DNA of 64,000 bases, taken from assembly GCA_963922205.1 (NCBI GenBank), contig CAWUHX010000017.1, positions 992,001-1,056,000 on the forward strand. Reading direction: 5' to 3'. This DNA is from Romanomermis culicivorax. Taxonomy: Eukaryota > Nematoda > Enoplea > Mermithida > Mermithidae. How positions within the stretch are numbered: position 1 is the first letter of the stretch; each line of letters begins with the position of its first letter. Shown here in pieces: positions 32,926 to 45,003 of the stretch. Under the pieces are notes generated by a model. That model had not been told where the DNA came from, did no database searches, and saw only the letters and a list, made by a program, of their open reading frames with translations. Position numbers and translations under genes: made by a program.

Positions 32926-33130
32926 TGCTATGCCGTTAGGACGCAAGACATTAGGACGCAAACAATAGGACGCAGACATTTGGACACAGGGACATTAGGA
33001 CGCAGGACATTGGGACGCAAGACATTAGGACGCAAAGACATTAGGACGCAGGACATTAGGACGCAAGGACAATAGGACGCAGGACATTAGGACGCAAGGA
33101 CATTAGGACGCAAAAACAAGGACGCAGAAC
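32926..33130. repeat. Minisatellite of GGACATTAGGACGCAA units
   Basis: About 11-12 units of 15-19 bp with the consensus GGACATTAGGACGCAGG/AA, some with ATT or CAAT variants. The unit closely resembles the outer minisatellite of the DIRS-like inverted repeats (GGACATTAGAGCGCAGG), although no DIRS coding sequence follows. Confidence 0.75.
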
Positions 33131-33640
33131 TTTTAACATCCGAGGACGTTAAAACATCAATGTCACAAAATAATCGAATTTGTTGCTGCATGGAAATTTT
33201 TCCCAGCATTAATTTTATTATATGAAAGATATGTGTTAATAATGTACTATTTCGTGTTCATGATTTCATTTTTTCTAATGAGAGAAAGTGACACTCAAGA
33301 AAAATCAAGCCCTTGTCTTTTCGAGATCCAGTGACACACCTGATCCATTTGCATGTCCAAATGCTAACATGAGAGAAACAAATATTAATGAATTTTTACA
33401 ATTCTAGCACTTTTTGTTATTTTTTGGCCCCCACTAAAATTTTATGGTTCCCTATTATTTTGCAAAACAAACTGCTCGTAAGACTTTTTCCATAAGACTC
33501 CAGGATGTGGCGTTTTGGGACTTTTCCAATATCGTTTAAACATATACTGAACATTAGTTTCCCAAGGTACATACACAGCTTTCTTTTTGTCTAAAAATAG
33601 AATCAATATTTTTTAGGTATTCGAAAACAGAAAAAGTTGG
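33131..33640. other. Noncoding spacer
   Basis: A+T-rich sequence. I see no gene, repeat array or structured RNA. Confidence 0.4.
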
Positions 33641-34250
33641 GGTAGCACTAAAACCCGGATCGGGTCCACGGATCCGGATCCGGATAGGGTACCTAAAACC
33701 CGGATCACCACGGATCACGGCGGATCAGTCTGGTGATCCGGATCCGTGGAAAATTCGTCTAAAACCCGGATTCTCTTCACGGATCACCCCCCACGGATCG
33801 GGTTTCTATGTATTAATTTTTGATCGGGAACCCGAATATTTGATCCGGATCATGATGATCCGGATCAAAAATTTTTGATCTAGATCAAATTTTTTCGAAT
33901 TTTTTCGTCGTGATGAGTATTTTCACCTCACATAATCAGAATTTGATCCAGATCATTATTTTTGATCCGGATCAAATTTTTTTTTTCAAATTTCACCTAC
34001 AGTAAAATTTTTCGTATTTTTCGCTCGTGATGAGTATTTTCTCGTCACATAATCAGATTTTGATCCAGATCAAAATTTTTGATCCGGATCAAAATTTTTT
34101 TCAAATTTTACCTAGAAAAAAATTTTTCGTATTTTCTGCTCGTGATGAGTAAATTAACGTCACATTATCAGATTTTGATCTGGATCACGATTTTTTCTCA
34201 AATTTTTCACCTAGAGTAAAATTTTTCAGAAAAGAAAATTGTAAAAGGAT
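33641..34250. repeat. GATCCGGATC-rich satellite-like region
   Basis: GATCCGGATC and close variants (GATCCAGATC, GATCTAGATC) recur many times. The first 170 bp are G+C-richer (CCACGGATCCGG, AAAACCCGGATC). The rest consists of about four units of 110-120 bp with TTTTTCG..TTTT, GTGATGAGTA and CACATAATCAGA blocks. The core word is a perfect 10-bp palindrome. Confidence 0.65.
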
Positions 34251-35350
34251 TGAACAACAACCGTGACATGATCCCGAATAACATCTATAAGATGTTGAAC
34301 ATCTGATAGAACAGTAGTTAAGCCGTTGATGTTGCTTTCTTTTTTCGTTATGGGATCAAAATCAGATCCGTACCAGATCTTTATTCAGTTGGTTCAATTA
34401 CATAATGAAGTCTCTTTTGCAGGTGTATATAAAGAAGAGAAAAGCATTGAAACATCACATCGACGGGATGACAGAATTGCAATTTTGTGTACAGATCAGT
34501 ATCGGTGTATAACCGGTTTGACAGAGAATAAATGCTTGTGTATTAGTAGTCCTTTCATTGCAATTTTGTGTACGGATTTGGATCCGTGTATAACCGGTTT
34601 GACAGAGAATAAATGCATGTGTATTAGAGGTCTTTTTATTGCAATTTTGTGTATGGATCTGGATCCGTGTATAATGTTAGTTAGCAAACATTAACCACAA
34701 ATAACCGTGTTTACCCAGCCATATATGTTTACCCAGCCATATATGTTTACCCAGCCATATATGTTTACCCAGCCTTATATGTTTAGGCAGCAAATTTTTT
34801 TACGAATCTGGAAATCGTGTACGGATCTGTATCTTTATATGTGAATACGTAAAGTATTTTTATTGCACTTTTGTATACGGATCTGAATCCGTGTATAACA
34901 TAGTTTTATTGAGAAAAAATTCAAAAACAGTAGTCCAGCCAAGATTGTTCGTCATTTAGGTGTGGTCTAACATCAGATTAATCATCCTAGTGTCCTACTG
35001 TTTGACAACATAATTCATTTTTGGTATATGTATCTCCTGCAATTCATTGAAACATTATTTGTACAGGTTAGAAAAAAATATAGCATGAAAGTTTGGAAAA
35101 TAATTTTGAAAAAGAATATTTTGTAAAACGATTGAACAACAACCGTGACATCATCCCGAATAACATCTATAAGATGTTGAACATCTGATAGAACAGTAGT
35201 TAAGCCATTTCCTGCTTTGTTGTGGGATCAAAATGGGATTCATACGGGATCATTATTCGGTATGTTCAATTACATAATGAAGTCTCGTTTGCAGGTGTAT
35301 ATAAAGAAGAGAAAAGCATTGAAACATCATGCCGACGGGTTGACAGAGAA
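34247..35350. repeat. Duplicated blocks with nested short tandem repeats
   Basis: 34247-34470 and about 35130-35350 are near-copies 883 bp apart (GAACAACAACCGTGACAT, ATCTATAAGATGTTGAACAT, GCAGGTGTATATAAAGAAG). Between them lie three copies of a ~75-bp unit (GATCCGTGTATAACCGGTTTG, 34490-34665) and four of a 20-bp unit (TGTTTACCCAGCCATATA, about 34708-34785). Open frames here are repeat translations. Confidence 0.65.
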
Positions 35351-37760
35351 TAAATTCATGTGATCTGGATCCATATAATTGTTGTGATCCGGATTTCACC
35401 TCACTCATGTAGTATTTTGGATCAAAATCAAAAACAGTTTTACCAAAACAGTAGTCAACCGAAGATAGAGCATTTGATTGCTCAACAAATTGTGGTTTAA
35501 CATCAGATTAACACGGCTGTTCTACTGTCTTGCCATTATTTCCGATGAGGACTATATGTATCCACTGGATTTGAGTGAAACATTATATCTACGGGTTGGA
35601 ACAAAAATGTAGCATGTGTTTTTGGTTTGTAGTATGATGGGTTTGATCTGACAGTGTAGTGTGATCCGTATGATCCGGCATTCACATAACACAATGGTTT
35701 GAAATGGAAAAAAAGTATTAAAAGAAGAAGAAAAAAAAGAAAAGAAAGGTAATTTGGACCAGGAACTTGTCTTTGGCTCTTGGGCCTTACAAGCCGCTTA
35801 CAGCTTTCCACTGAGAGTGGTCTAATGGCAGATTAATAGACTGGTCCAATTACCTTTTTAGCATTCATGTCGACGACATAATATATCCACTTGATTTAAG
35901 TGAAACATTATTTCTACGGGTTGGAATAAAAGTTTAGCATGAGTATTTGGTTTGTAGTGTGATGGGTCTGATCTGACATTGTAGTGTGATCCGTCTTATC
36001 TGGCATACACATAACACAATTGTTAGAAATGGAAAAAAAAGTTTTAAGAGAAAAGAAAGGTAATTTGGACCAGTGAACCTGTCTTTGGCTCTTGGGCCTT
36101 ACAAGCCGATTACAGCTCTTCATTGAGAGTGGTCTAATGGCAGATTAATAGACTGGTCCAATTACCTTTTTAGCATTTATGCCCACGACATAATATATCC
36201 ACTTGATTTAAGTGAAACATTATTTTGATGGGTTGTAACAAAAATGTAGCATGTGTTTTTTGTTTGTAGTATGATGGGTCTTATCCAACATTGTAGTGTG
36301 ATCCGTCTGATCCAGCATACACATAACTTGATTGATGGAAATGGAAAAAAAGTTTTAAAGAAGAAAAGAGGATAATTTGGACCAGCCAATTTTAGCTTGG
36401 TCTTTGGCCTTACAAGCCACTTACAGCTATTTGCTGAGTGTGGTCTAATGACAGATTAACAGACTGGTCCAATTATCTTGTTAGCATTTATGTCCATGAC
36501 ATAATATATGCACTGGATTCTAGTGAAACATTATTTCTACGGCTTGGAACAAATATTTAGCATTTTTAGTTTGTAGTGTGATCCGTCTTATCCGATATAT
36601 GTTAGTATCACAATAGGTTGCAATGCAAAAAATAGGTTGCAATGCAACAAATTTTGAAAAACAGTAGTCGAACCTGCTTTTCGTTTTTTGCCCTTAGCAT
36701 TTGAAACCTGCTTTCCACTTTTCGATGAGGAATGTGGTTTAACGACAGAATAACAGAGCCCGACCTACTGTCTTGGTTGTATTATTCACATTTGTTATAT
36801 AAATCTGCTTCATTTGAATGGAACATTATTTCTATGGGTTGAAAAAACTATTTAGCATGTCTTTATAGTTTGTAGTGTGTAGATAGCTGTCAATGTTAAA
36901 AAAAGCTTTAAATGATCAAAAAATGAAAAACAGTAGTCCAGCCCTGTAACTTCATGATCTGCCACTTGATAATTGGCGTGGTTTAACTGCAGAATAACAG
37001 AATTCATAATTTCCTATTTGATAATATGCGTGGTTTAACTGCAGATTAACAAGTCGAGGGTTGTCCTACTGTTCGACAACAATATTCGTGTTCGGTATAT
37101 GTATTTGCTGCATTCGAATGGAACATAATTTCTACGGGTTACAAAAACTGTTTCTTTATAGTTTGTAGTGTGTAGATAGCTGTCAATGTTAAAAAAAGCT
37201 TTAAATGATCAAAAAATCAAAAACGGTAGTCCAGCCCTGTAACTTCATGATTTGCCATTTGATAATTGGCGTGGTTTAACTGCAGAATAACAGATTTCAT
37301 AATTGCAGATTTTATGATTGGTGTGGTTTAACTGCAGATTAACAAGTCGAGGGTTGTCCTACTGTTCGACAACAATATTCGTGTTCGGTATATGTATTTG
37401 CTGCATTCGAATGGAACATTATTTCTACGGGTTAAAAAAACTATTTAGCATGTCTTTTTAGTTTGTATTGTGTAGATGGTTGTGAATGTTGTATAAAAAA
37501 AGGTTTGAGGAAATTTTAAAGAAAACAGTAGTCCACCCAAACTCGAGAATCTGCCCTTTGATAATAGGTGTGGTTTAACTGCAGAATAATAGAATTCAAT
37601 ATTTCTGATTTGATAATTGGCGTGGTTTAACTGCAGATTGACAGAATCGAGGGTTGTCCTACTGTTTGACAACAATATTCATGTTTGGTATATCTATTTG
37701 CTGCATTCGAATGGAACATTATTTCTACGGGTTGGAAGAATTATTTAGCATGTGCCTTTT
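35040..37760. repeat. Tandem array of ~300-bp units, probable P2 left terminal region
   Basis: Nine units of about 285-325 bp (the first interval is longer, 528 bp). Each includes CAGTAGTCCAGCC, TGTGGTTTAACTGCAGATTAAC and CTACTGTTCGACAACA followed by the motif GAAACATTAT..CTACGGGT and then TTTAGCATGT. The motif starts near 35049, 35577, 35902, 36213, 36534, 36820, 37120, 37413 and 37713. The same 20-bp motif lies in both P1 terminal repeats, and the array abuts the P2 coding region. Assignment to P2 is inference, because the P2 right end lies outside the window. Confidence 0.65.
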
Positions 37761-38620
37761 CAGTTATAGTGTGATCCATATGATCCGATCATGGGCAAAT
37801 ACAAACATAAAGGCATACACATTGTTGTATAAAACATTTCTACAGTTGGAAAAACTATTTAGCATCTGATTCGGTGTGTTTGTCGTACATTATTAGTTAG
37901 AAAATCATGAAACACTGAAATACTAACATCTTCCAGTTTTATTATTTAGAAGCAATTGAAAAAATAAAATCAAGTAAACTGTGAATTATATTTGTATGAG
38001 TAGTACCTCTGGCGCCTTCAGTGCGCCACCCACGCATTTTCTAAAAACTGGATGTTTACTTTTCAGCTTGCGTGCTTTGTTTCTTAATGCATATCAAACT
38101 GGTTCTTGTATATAAAACTCACATAGACAAACTGATAAAGTATACCTCTTGCCTGTTCTAATAATAGATTTCTCGGAAAACTTCATATTTACTTTTCAGC
38201 TCGCATCAATGTGTGCTTTGTTTTTTCTTAATGCACTGTAAACTAGTTCTCGTATATAAATCTCACATAGGCAATTGATGAAATACTGACAACGTACTTT
38301 GCTCCCGGTGTGCATAAAATCTAGCTTGCTACAGTGCCAATGGTAGTATCAATGCACGTAGCCAAGCTGATAAAATAAAATAGTAAACAAATGTTGTTTT
38401 TCAATGACGAGATTTTTCTAGGAGATGAAGAAACTAGTTCAGCGAAATTCAAACTTTTCTACGTGTAGATTGGCCAGACAGTGTATAAATAGAATGATAA
38501 AAAAAGAAACTGCTCTAAGTAAATTTGCTCAAGCAGACAGCTAACACATAGACAAAAAGGACTATAAAAGTTCTTAAACACTGTCAGAGAATCATTTTTC
38601 TCCGTGTGTCTATTTTGAAA
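37761..38620. other. Noncoding region upstream of P2 polB
   Basis: A+T-rich. Two related blocks occur near 38080-38115 and 38235-38275 (TTGTTTCTTAATGCA..., CTGGTTCTTGTATATAAA.CTCACATAG), about 155 bp apart. They contain TATAAA and might be promoter elements. Sequence just upstream of the ATG includes GGACTATAAAAGTTC (about 38560), a good TATA-box candidate for polB. Confidence 0.4.
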
Positions 38621-41600
38621 ATGGGTGACTCTAATGATTCTGATATTAGTGATTCTTATATATTCGACTTAAACGTGGACGATTCATTTCTGGATTGGAT
38701 TCTCGATCCAGCTGACAATACCTGGGGTCCATTAGAAGATGCCGAAAATGAAGATCGACAGGGGACTCTACCCAGTGCTGATGCTTCAGCAGCGTTACTT
38801 GACAATAGCAACAATTCATCAGACTGGGAAATTACAACTGTGGATGAATATATCGCATCAGATGAAGGCCAATCGAATCAGCAGGGTGGTAATGTTGAAT
38901 TTCCACCCGAACACTTTTACTACCTCGGCGAAAGTGCAGAACAAAGAGTGCGGTTATTCGGAACGAGTGGGCAGACGCAACAGTTCTTCTTGAGGAACCT
39001 CGAACAATGCAACAATTTATACCAACAGCTACCTATAATTTTTGACCATGCGATTGATCAAATGATGACTGATATACACGAGGATGATTTAGTTGGAGCA
39101 GCTTTTTACCATCCTAACCTTGACAATCCTATTCTTGTACATTTTCGGCCTCGCATCAATTTCAACGGAAGCATCATGGTCGATTTATTCGAGCGCGTCA
39201 TCCAATCAAATCAGCAAATAACTTTGGAAGATCCGGCAGCAGCAATAAAGTTGGTGACAGTAAATAAAGTACAAGGTGCTAGTTCGCATAACAAACGGAG
39301 GTTTTTTACTCACGACGAGTGTTTATATTGCGGAAAAAGTGGATGCTTTGTACATATAAACAATCGAGATAACTTATGCCTCCCGAGAGCCATTGTCACA
39401 GCCATAGCCCGACTCAACAAAGATGATCCAGCATATCAGTATGACAGTATTCATAAAGGAGATTCTGACCGTCACACTTTGCTAAAATGAAAAGCTATGG
39501 AGCTGATGAATGAAGCTGGTTTATCTAACCATCAAGGCCTATGTGGCATCGAGGAGCTCAAAAAGATTCAAGATGTTTTGCCAGACTACAAAATCAAGCT
39601 GTTTAGCAAGGAACACTATTGCGCCATCATTTTCGAAGGTGAGTTTTTATTTTGCTTCTTTGTCATGATGCAACTTTTGAATCATTTAGGGAATAATGAT
39701 GCTGAAAAGGTTATCCACTTGTATTATCATGACCAGCACTACACAGTCATTAGATCTATGCCTGGATTTTTCTCTCCATCATATTGGTGCGAACTCTGCA
39801 ATATCGCCAACAACTCTGAATATGATCATCAATGTATCAACAAGTGCACTTCTTGTTACCATCGTCCGCCTTGCAAGCAGGTCGAAATTATAATTTGCGA
39901 AGAATGCAACCGCTACTTCAACAGCGTATTTTGCTACAACAACCATTTACGGGAGTATGATGTCACTTCAACCGGGACCAAAACAAAGCGTACAAAGACT
40001 GGTTCGATTTGTGACAAGATTCACCGATGCAAGTCATGCAAGAGACACATGCGTAAAAGTGGTTTATCAAAACACAGGTGTGGTTACACCAAATGCGGAA
40101 TTTGTAAGCAGGAAGTCTTGATAAAAGGTAAGAATTGGCAATTTATCATCAGATAAGTTTTTCATTAATCTCTTGCTTATAGGTCACCAATGCTACATGC
40201 AAAGGATTGATGTTGAAGATGATTCTGAGACTGAAGAAGAGCACTTGGTAGACTTAGACTCCTGCAATGGAGACAGTCTGCTGGATGATCAGTCTGCATG
40301 TGTTAAATCAAAATCAAAACAGGAAAAGCTGGAAATCATACCATGTTTCTTTTTCTTTGATTTTGAGACCACTCAAGAGCGTGTATTAAGGAAGACTCAG
40401 CTTGGTGAAGAGCTGGAGCATGTGCCAAATTTATGTATTGCACATGTAATATGTGATACATGTCAAAATCAGGCTTCTGATACTGTGTGTCATCGATGTG
40501 GACCGAGAAAACGAACATTCATCGGAGAGGATTGCTTGGACAAATTTTGTAGATTTCTGTTCAACTCATCCATGAAAAATACAACTGCAATAGCTCATAA
40601 CGCCAAGGGCTTTGATTCACAATTCCTTTTACGATATTTGTATAAAGAAGGCATTGCTCCCAAAGTTGTCACAAAAGGTGAGATTAGATATTGATTATAT
40701 AAATGACTAAATACATTGCTTTTACAGGGTTGAACATCATTTCCCTGACAGTCGACAGCATCAAAGTTATCGATTCCTTCAATTTTCTGCCTATGCCACT
40801 TAGCGCTTTACCAAAAGCATTCGGAATTGATGAACTCTGTAAAGGCTACTTTCCACACTTGTTCAACAGACAGGAAAACTGGAATTACGTTGGAAAATGG
40901 CCAGATGTGCATTTTTATTCACCAGACACCATGAAGGGGGAAAGCCACGACAAATTTATGCGATGGTATTATCAGCAAACAGAAAAGGTTAGTTGATATA
41001 AAATTATAATTGTACAATAAATTGACATTATTACCATCTTTAGGTGTTCAATTTCCAAGAAGAGCTTATCAAATATTGCGAAAATGATGTAGATGTGCTC
41101 GTCAAAGCATGCCCCAAGTTTGGAAACATATTCATGCGTGAAACAACTGTGGATCCATTTGAAAAATTACTCACCATTGCTGGAGCATGCAATAGAGTGT
41201 ATCGTAAGCTCTTTTTAAAGAATGATACGATAGGTTTAGTACCACATAATGGATACCGGGGCAAAGACAAACAATCCATAAAGGCCATTATGTGGCTTCA
41301 GTGGTTGAATGTCAAAAACAACCTGCGTATCCAGCATGCTTTGAATGCCCGGGATGCCTACATGAGAACAATGGCACGTCGACAACATCTAAAACAACTA
41401 GGATATCAGCTCCTCGAGCTTTGGGAGTGCGAGCTCGACATCTTGCTCACAAACAATCTTGAGATGGCTGAATTTTTCAAGAAATCAGCACCGGTAGAAC
41501 CCTTTAATCCGAGAGATGGTAAGATCTTTTTGTGTCATGTGTTTCTTTTTTAAGTTTGCCTCTTGTAGCTTTCTATGGTGGTCGTACAAATGCCATAAAG

Positions 41601-43116
41601 CTGTACCACAAGATTGAGGAAACAGAAAGGATAAATTACATGGATGTCTGTAGTTTGTACCCATACACGAACAAGTATGGTGTATATCGAATCGGACATC
41701 CATTGCTAATTACGGAAAACTTCAAAGACATCAATAAAAAACCATACGAAGGCTTGGTCAAGTGCCTCGTTTTACCTCCGCAAGATCTCTATCACCCCGT
41801 TTTACCCTATCGTTCAAATGGTAAATTAACATTTCCATTATGTCGACAATGCACCGACTTACAACAACCCAAGTGTACACATTAATATGAAGAGGATCGA
41901 GCCTTGCTGGGAACGTGGGTAACAATGGAACTTTACAAAGCTCTAGATAAAGGCTACAAGGTAATATTTGATAAGCTGATATTAGCTCTGTTTAACCAAG
42001 AACCAATTTCAGGTTTTGAAAGTCTTTGAAGTTTGGCATTATGAAGCTGTGGATAAATACGATCAAATTTCCAATCCAGATGGTGGTTTATTCGCCAGCT
42101 ATGTGAACACTTTTATGAAAATGAAAATGGTAAAACAAACATTAAGTCATATTTTATATATATTATTGTGATTTGTAGGAAGCGGAAGGCTGGCCGGTGC
42201 ATTGTAACAATGATGCCTCTAGGCAGGCATACTTGAGTGATATAGAGGAGCGTGAAGGAATAATGCTGGACAGAACAGAAATTGAAAAAAATTCAGGCAA
42301 ACGGGCTTTGGCAAAGCTGATGCTAAATTCGTTTTTGGGCAAAGTAAGAATTTTTAAAACTGTAAACACGGTTTTTATAATCTGTCATACCACTTTCAGT
42401 TTGGTCAACGAAATAATTTGACAAAGACAGTTTATTTTACAAATCTGCAGCAATATTTCGACCTTATATTTTATCCATCAGCAATTATTCAGAGTGTGAC
42501 AATCATTAGTGAAACTCTCATTGCTGTCAGCTACACAGAGAAAGAAGAATTTGTCTTAACATTGCCTTACGTCAACCCTGTGATAGCAGCTTATACGACA
42601 ACTCAAGCCCGGCTAACGCTTTACTCTTATATCGAAAAGTTGGAGCGACGTGTTTTATATTTTGACACAGATAGTGTCATTTATTTATCAAACATTAGTG
42701 ATACCAATGAATATAAAGTACCAATTGGATGGTCTTTGGGTGAAATGACGGATGAGTTAAAGGATTACGGCCAGGGATCTTACATTACGGAATTTATCAG
42801 TGGTGGTCAGAAGAACTACTCCTACTGTGTATATAGTACAAAGGACGAGAAACTGCATTACGTAACAAAAGTTCATGGTATTACATTAAACCACAAAGTA
42901 GCGAAACAAGTAAACTTTGAAAGTTTAAAACAAATGGTAAAATCGTTCATTATATCTAATGATACAGAAGAAATTAATGTTGTGACTGAAAGAATTGATA
43001 GAAAACAGGACCATACTGTAGTAACTAGACCTGTACAAAAAAAATTTAGAGTTGTATATGATAAACGCGTTATTGTGAAAGATTTTACAACTGTACCTTA
43101 TGGATGGAAAGTATAA
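38621..43116 (+). pseudogene. polB: Protein-primed DNA polymerase B, P2
   Basis: Nine exons by splice signals: 38621-39638, 39690-40127, 40183-40677, 40728-40987, 41044-41518, 41570-41960, 42013-42129, 42179-42343, 42400-43116. Order as in P1: acidic N-terminus, Cys/His-rich putative zinc region, exonuclease DFETTQ and HNAKGFD, a Y...D third exonuclease motif (IKYCENDVDVL), polymerase motif A (YMDVCSLYPY), motif B (LNSFLGK), motif C (YFDTDS). Lesions: TGA at 39488 and TAA at 41883. Near 41340 about 40 residues are missing in frame compared with P1, including the FHGCYWHGC segment usual in the family. The P1 intron between exons 1 and 2 is absent. Plus strand, directly upstream of the ATPase, unlike P1. 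Confidence 0.9.
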
Positions 43117-43165
43117 ATATTGATGTATTAATTTGCTTATTCATTTGTTTTATATGCTTAATAAA

Positions 43166-43807
43166 ATGGCTACTTTCAACTTTGCTTGGAAGCACCCTTT
43201 CAATTGTATTGTCTCAGCTCCTACCAAATCGGGAAAAACTGAGTTTGTGAAAAAACTAATCTTGTTCGCCAAACAAATGATTGAACCAGTACCAATGAGA
43301 ATCATATGGTGTTATACTGAATGGCAGAATACTTACACTGATTTGCAGAACAAATGTAGCAATGTTTCTTTCCTCAAAGGATTACCATCTATCGAGGTTC
43401 TGAAAAGCTTCAAACAACAGCCTCAATTATTAGTTCTAGATGACATGATGGAGGAAATGAAAATTGACAAGAGGCTCAATGATTTGTTTACAAGAGGCAC
43501 TCATCACTGGAATTTATCAGTTGTACACAATTTTCTAAATGCTTTTTTTGAAGGAATGAGAACAAGCAGAATAAATGCTCAATATTTGGTGCTAATGAAA
43601 AATCTAGCAGATAGACTACAGATTCAGAAATTGGGAAGGCAAATTTTTCCAGGTTCTAAATGCTTTATAGAAGCCTTTGAAGATGCAACTGGGTCATCTT
43701 ACGGCTATCTGATTATTAATTTGACTCAAGACACACCAGATAAATTTAGACTCAGGACAAATATCTTCCCAACTGACGCGGGTATGATTATATATGTACC
43801 ACGATAA
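43166..43807 (+). CDS. Polinton genome-packaging ATPase, P2
   Basis: 213 residues from ATG at 43166, collinear with the P1 ATPase. Walker A-like APTKSGKT near residue 20, Walker B LLVLDDMM, then THHWNLSVVHN, GMRTSRINAQY and a conserved C-terminus (EAFEDATGSSYGYL, LRTNIFP). The residue preceding NAFF is Leu where P1 has Gln; this position is usually polar in the family and may affect activity. The frame is intact. The start lies 50 bp after the polB stop. Confidence 0.88.
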   Translation: MATFNFAWKHPFNCIVSAPTKSGKTEFVKKLILFAKQMIEPVPMRIIWCYTEWQNTYTDLQNKCSNVSFLKGLPSIEVLKSFKQQPQLLVLDDMMEEMKIDKRLNDLFTRGTHHWNLSVVHNFLNAFFEGMRTSRINAQYLVLMKNLADRLQIQKLGRQIFPGSKCFIEAFEDATGSSYGYLIINLTQDTPDKFRLRTNIFPTDAGMIIYVPR

Positions 43808-43882
43808 AAGATATATAGGCTGTCGACTTGTCAGCTTGGATCATTTTCCTTTCTAAACATCTACTGATAAGTTGTTTTTATT

Positions 43883-44410
43883 ATGAATAACTCACGCACT
43901 GTTGAGGAAATGGAGTTTGATACAACAACGGAAAGGGTATATAATGCATTAAATGGTATGCCCCCACGTCCGCCTCGGCAATGTCTTTTAATCCGAATGT
44001 TTGACAACAAGACACATGGAAAAATAGCATCCAGTATATGTTTTATGCTGTTCCTCGGAGGATTCTTCTGGTCAATTCTACATGACACCAGGGCACCCGC
44101 TTTAACAAGCAATTTCTCTATTCAGAAGGAAAAATCATTCATTTTAATGCAAATAAAGAATGATGAAATCGCAATGTATTCAGTCAATGCCAGTAGTAGA
44201 CAGAATGTTGCACACTTTATTGAAAAATACTTATTATGCCCTCTACATGAAATGCATGAATATTGGCCCCTATGTCAGAAATCAGTACCATTAAATGCTG
44301 ACATACGTGCATGCTGCGATGAAGATGGTCAATTCAAGAGCCTAAATTTAGCAACAATTGAGCTGAATAAACAAACTGTAAATTCCTTTCTCAAACTCTT
44401 GAAAGGATAA
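43883..44410 (+). CDS. Membrane-anchored Cys-motif protein, P2
   Basis: 175 residues. One hydrophobic segment at about 50-66 follows a Pro/Arg-rich cytoplasmic-type N-terminus (MPPRPPRQ). The C-terminal part contains C-x11-C-x12-CC with the flanks HFIEKYLLC and ACCDEDGQFKSL, matching the P1 protein at 16305 in position and pattern. The sequence after CC continues as a conserved helix (VNSFLKLL). Function unknown. It is likely a type II membrane protein with a disulfide-bonded outer domain. Confidence 0.7.
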   Translation: MNNSRTVEEMEFDTTTERVYNALNGMPPRPPRQCLLIRMFDNKTHGKIASSICFMLFLGGFFWSILHDTRAPALTSNFSIQKEKSFILMQIKNDEIAMYSVNASSRQNVAHFIEKYLLCPLHEMHEYWPLCQKSVPLNADIRACCDEDGQFKSLNLATIELNKQTVNSFLKLLKG

Positions 44411-44464
44411 TCTGCCAGCTCTTATTCACTCATCAGTACTTGTAGACAAGCAGTCCTATTTCCA

Positions 44465-44917
44465 ATGTCTCCAGCATCTTTTGAATTATTTTTAATACGA
44501 TTTATGGCAAAAATTAGAGGTAATATAATGTGCACCTATTTATAATTAAATATGTTGTATATGTAATTTTAAGGAGTACCCATCATTAAGCGCATGCAAG
44601 CTCAATATGCTGATGTTTTATGGTCAAGATTCAGCCAAAATCGGAAAGAAGATTACAAGTTAAAAGCTGTACAATATAATGAATTTCATCAAATTAAACG
44701 AAGGAAAAATAAAATTACTGGATTTTGGTTCTTCACCTTGGAGCTCTTTGGAGAACTAAGAAAAAGATGCATAGATGCGCAGTATATCGATGACTTGTTT
44801 GCCGGGTTGAGCCAAGAAGACAAGTTCTACTTCATGTTGATCAATCAAAGCAGTGTATATGATAGAAACGTTTTCTATTTATCGATACTACAAAATGAAA
44901 TTTCCAGTTTTTCGTGA
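44465..44917 (+). CDS. Small HMG-box-like protein, P2
   Basis: Exons 44465-44519 and 44574-44917, about 132 residues. The first exon (18 codons plus one base) and intron phase match the P1 gene at 16800, and both N-termini read S-(A/P)-A-(F/S)-F-E-(V/L)-F. The HMG-like core is ADVLWSRFSQNRKEDYKLKA. The C-terminal half (FWFFTLELFGELR, AQYIDDLF) aligns with P1. Same neighbours as in P1: the membrane Cys-motif protein upstream, the small hydrophobic-tail protein further downstream. The frame looks intact. Confidence 0.65.
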
Positions 44918-45003
44918 ACCATTTATTGTATATAAGCAATGTGCGTGTTATAATATTCAGTTTTGTGTTTGTATTTTGGTGGTGAACAGTTGTTTCTCAG
45001 GTG

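Noticed and set aside
32926..33130. CRISPR-like spaced repeat
   Set aside because: Units are contiguous and imperfect without unique spacers, in eukaryotic DNA. It is a minisatellite.
34326..37869. Short open frames across the tandem arrays
   Set aside because: They follow the repeat units and change with each unit; no protein-like conservation.
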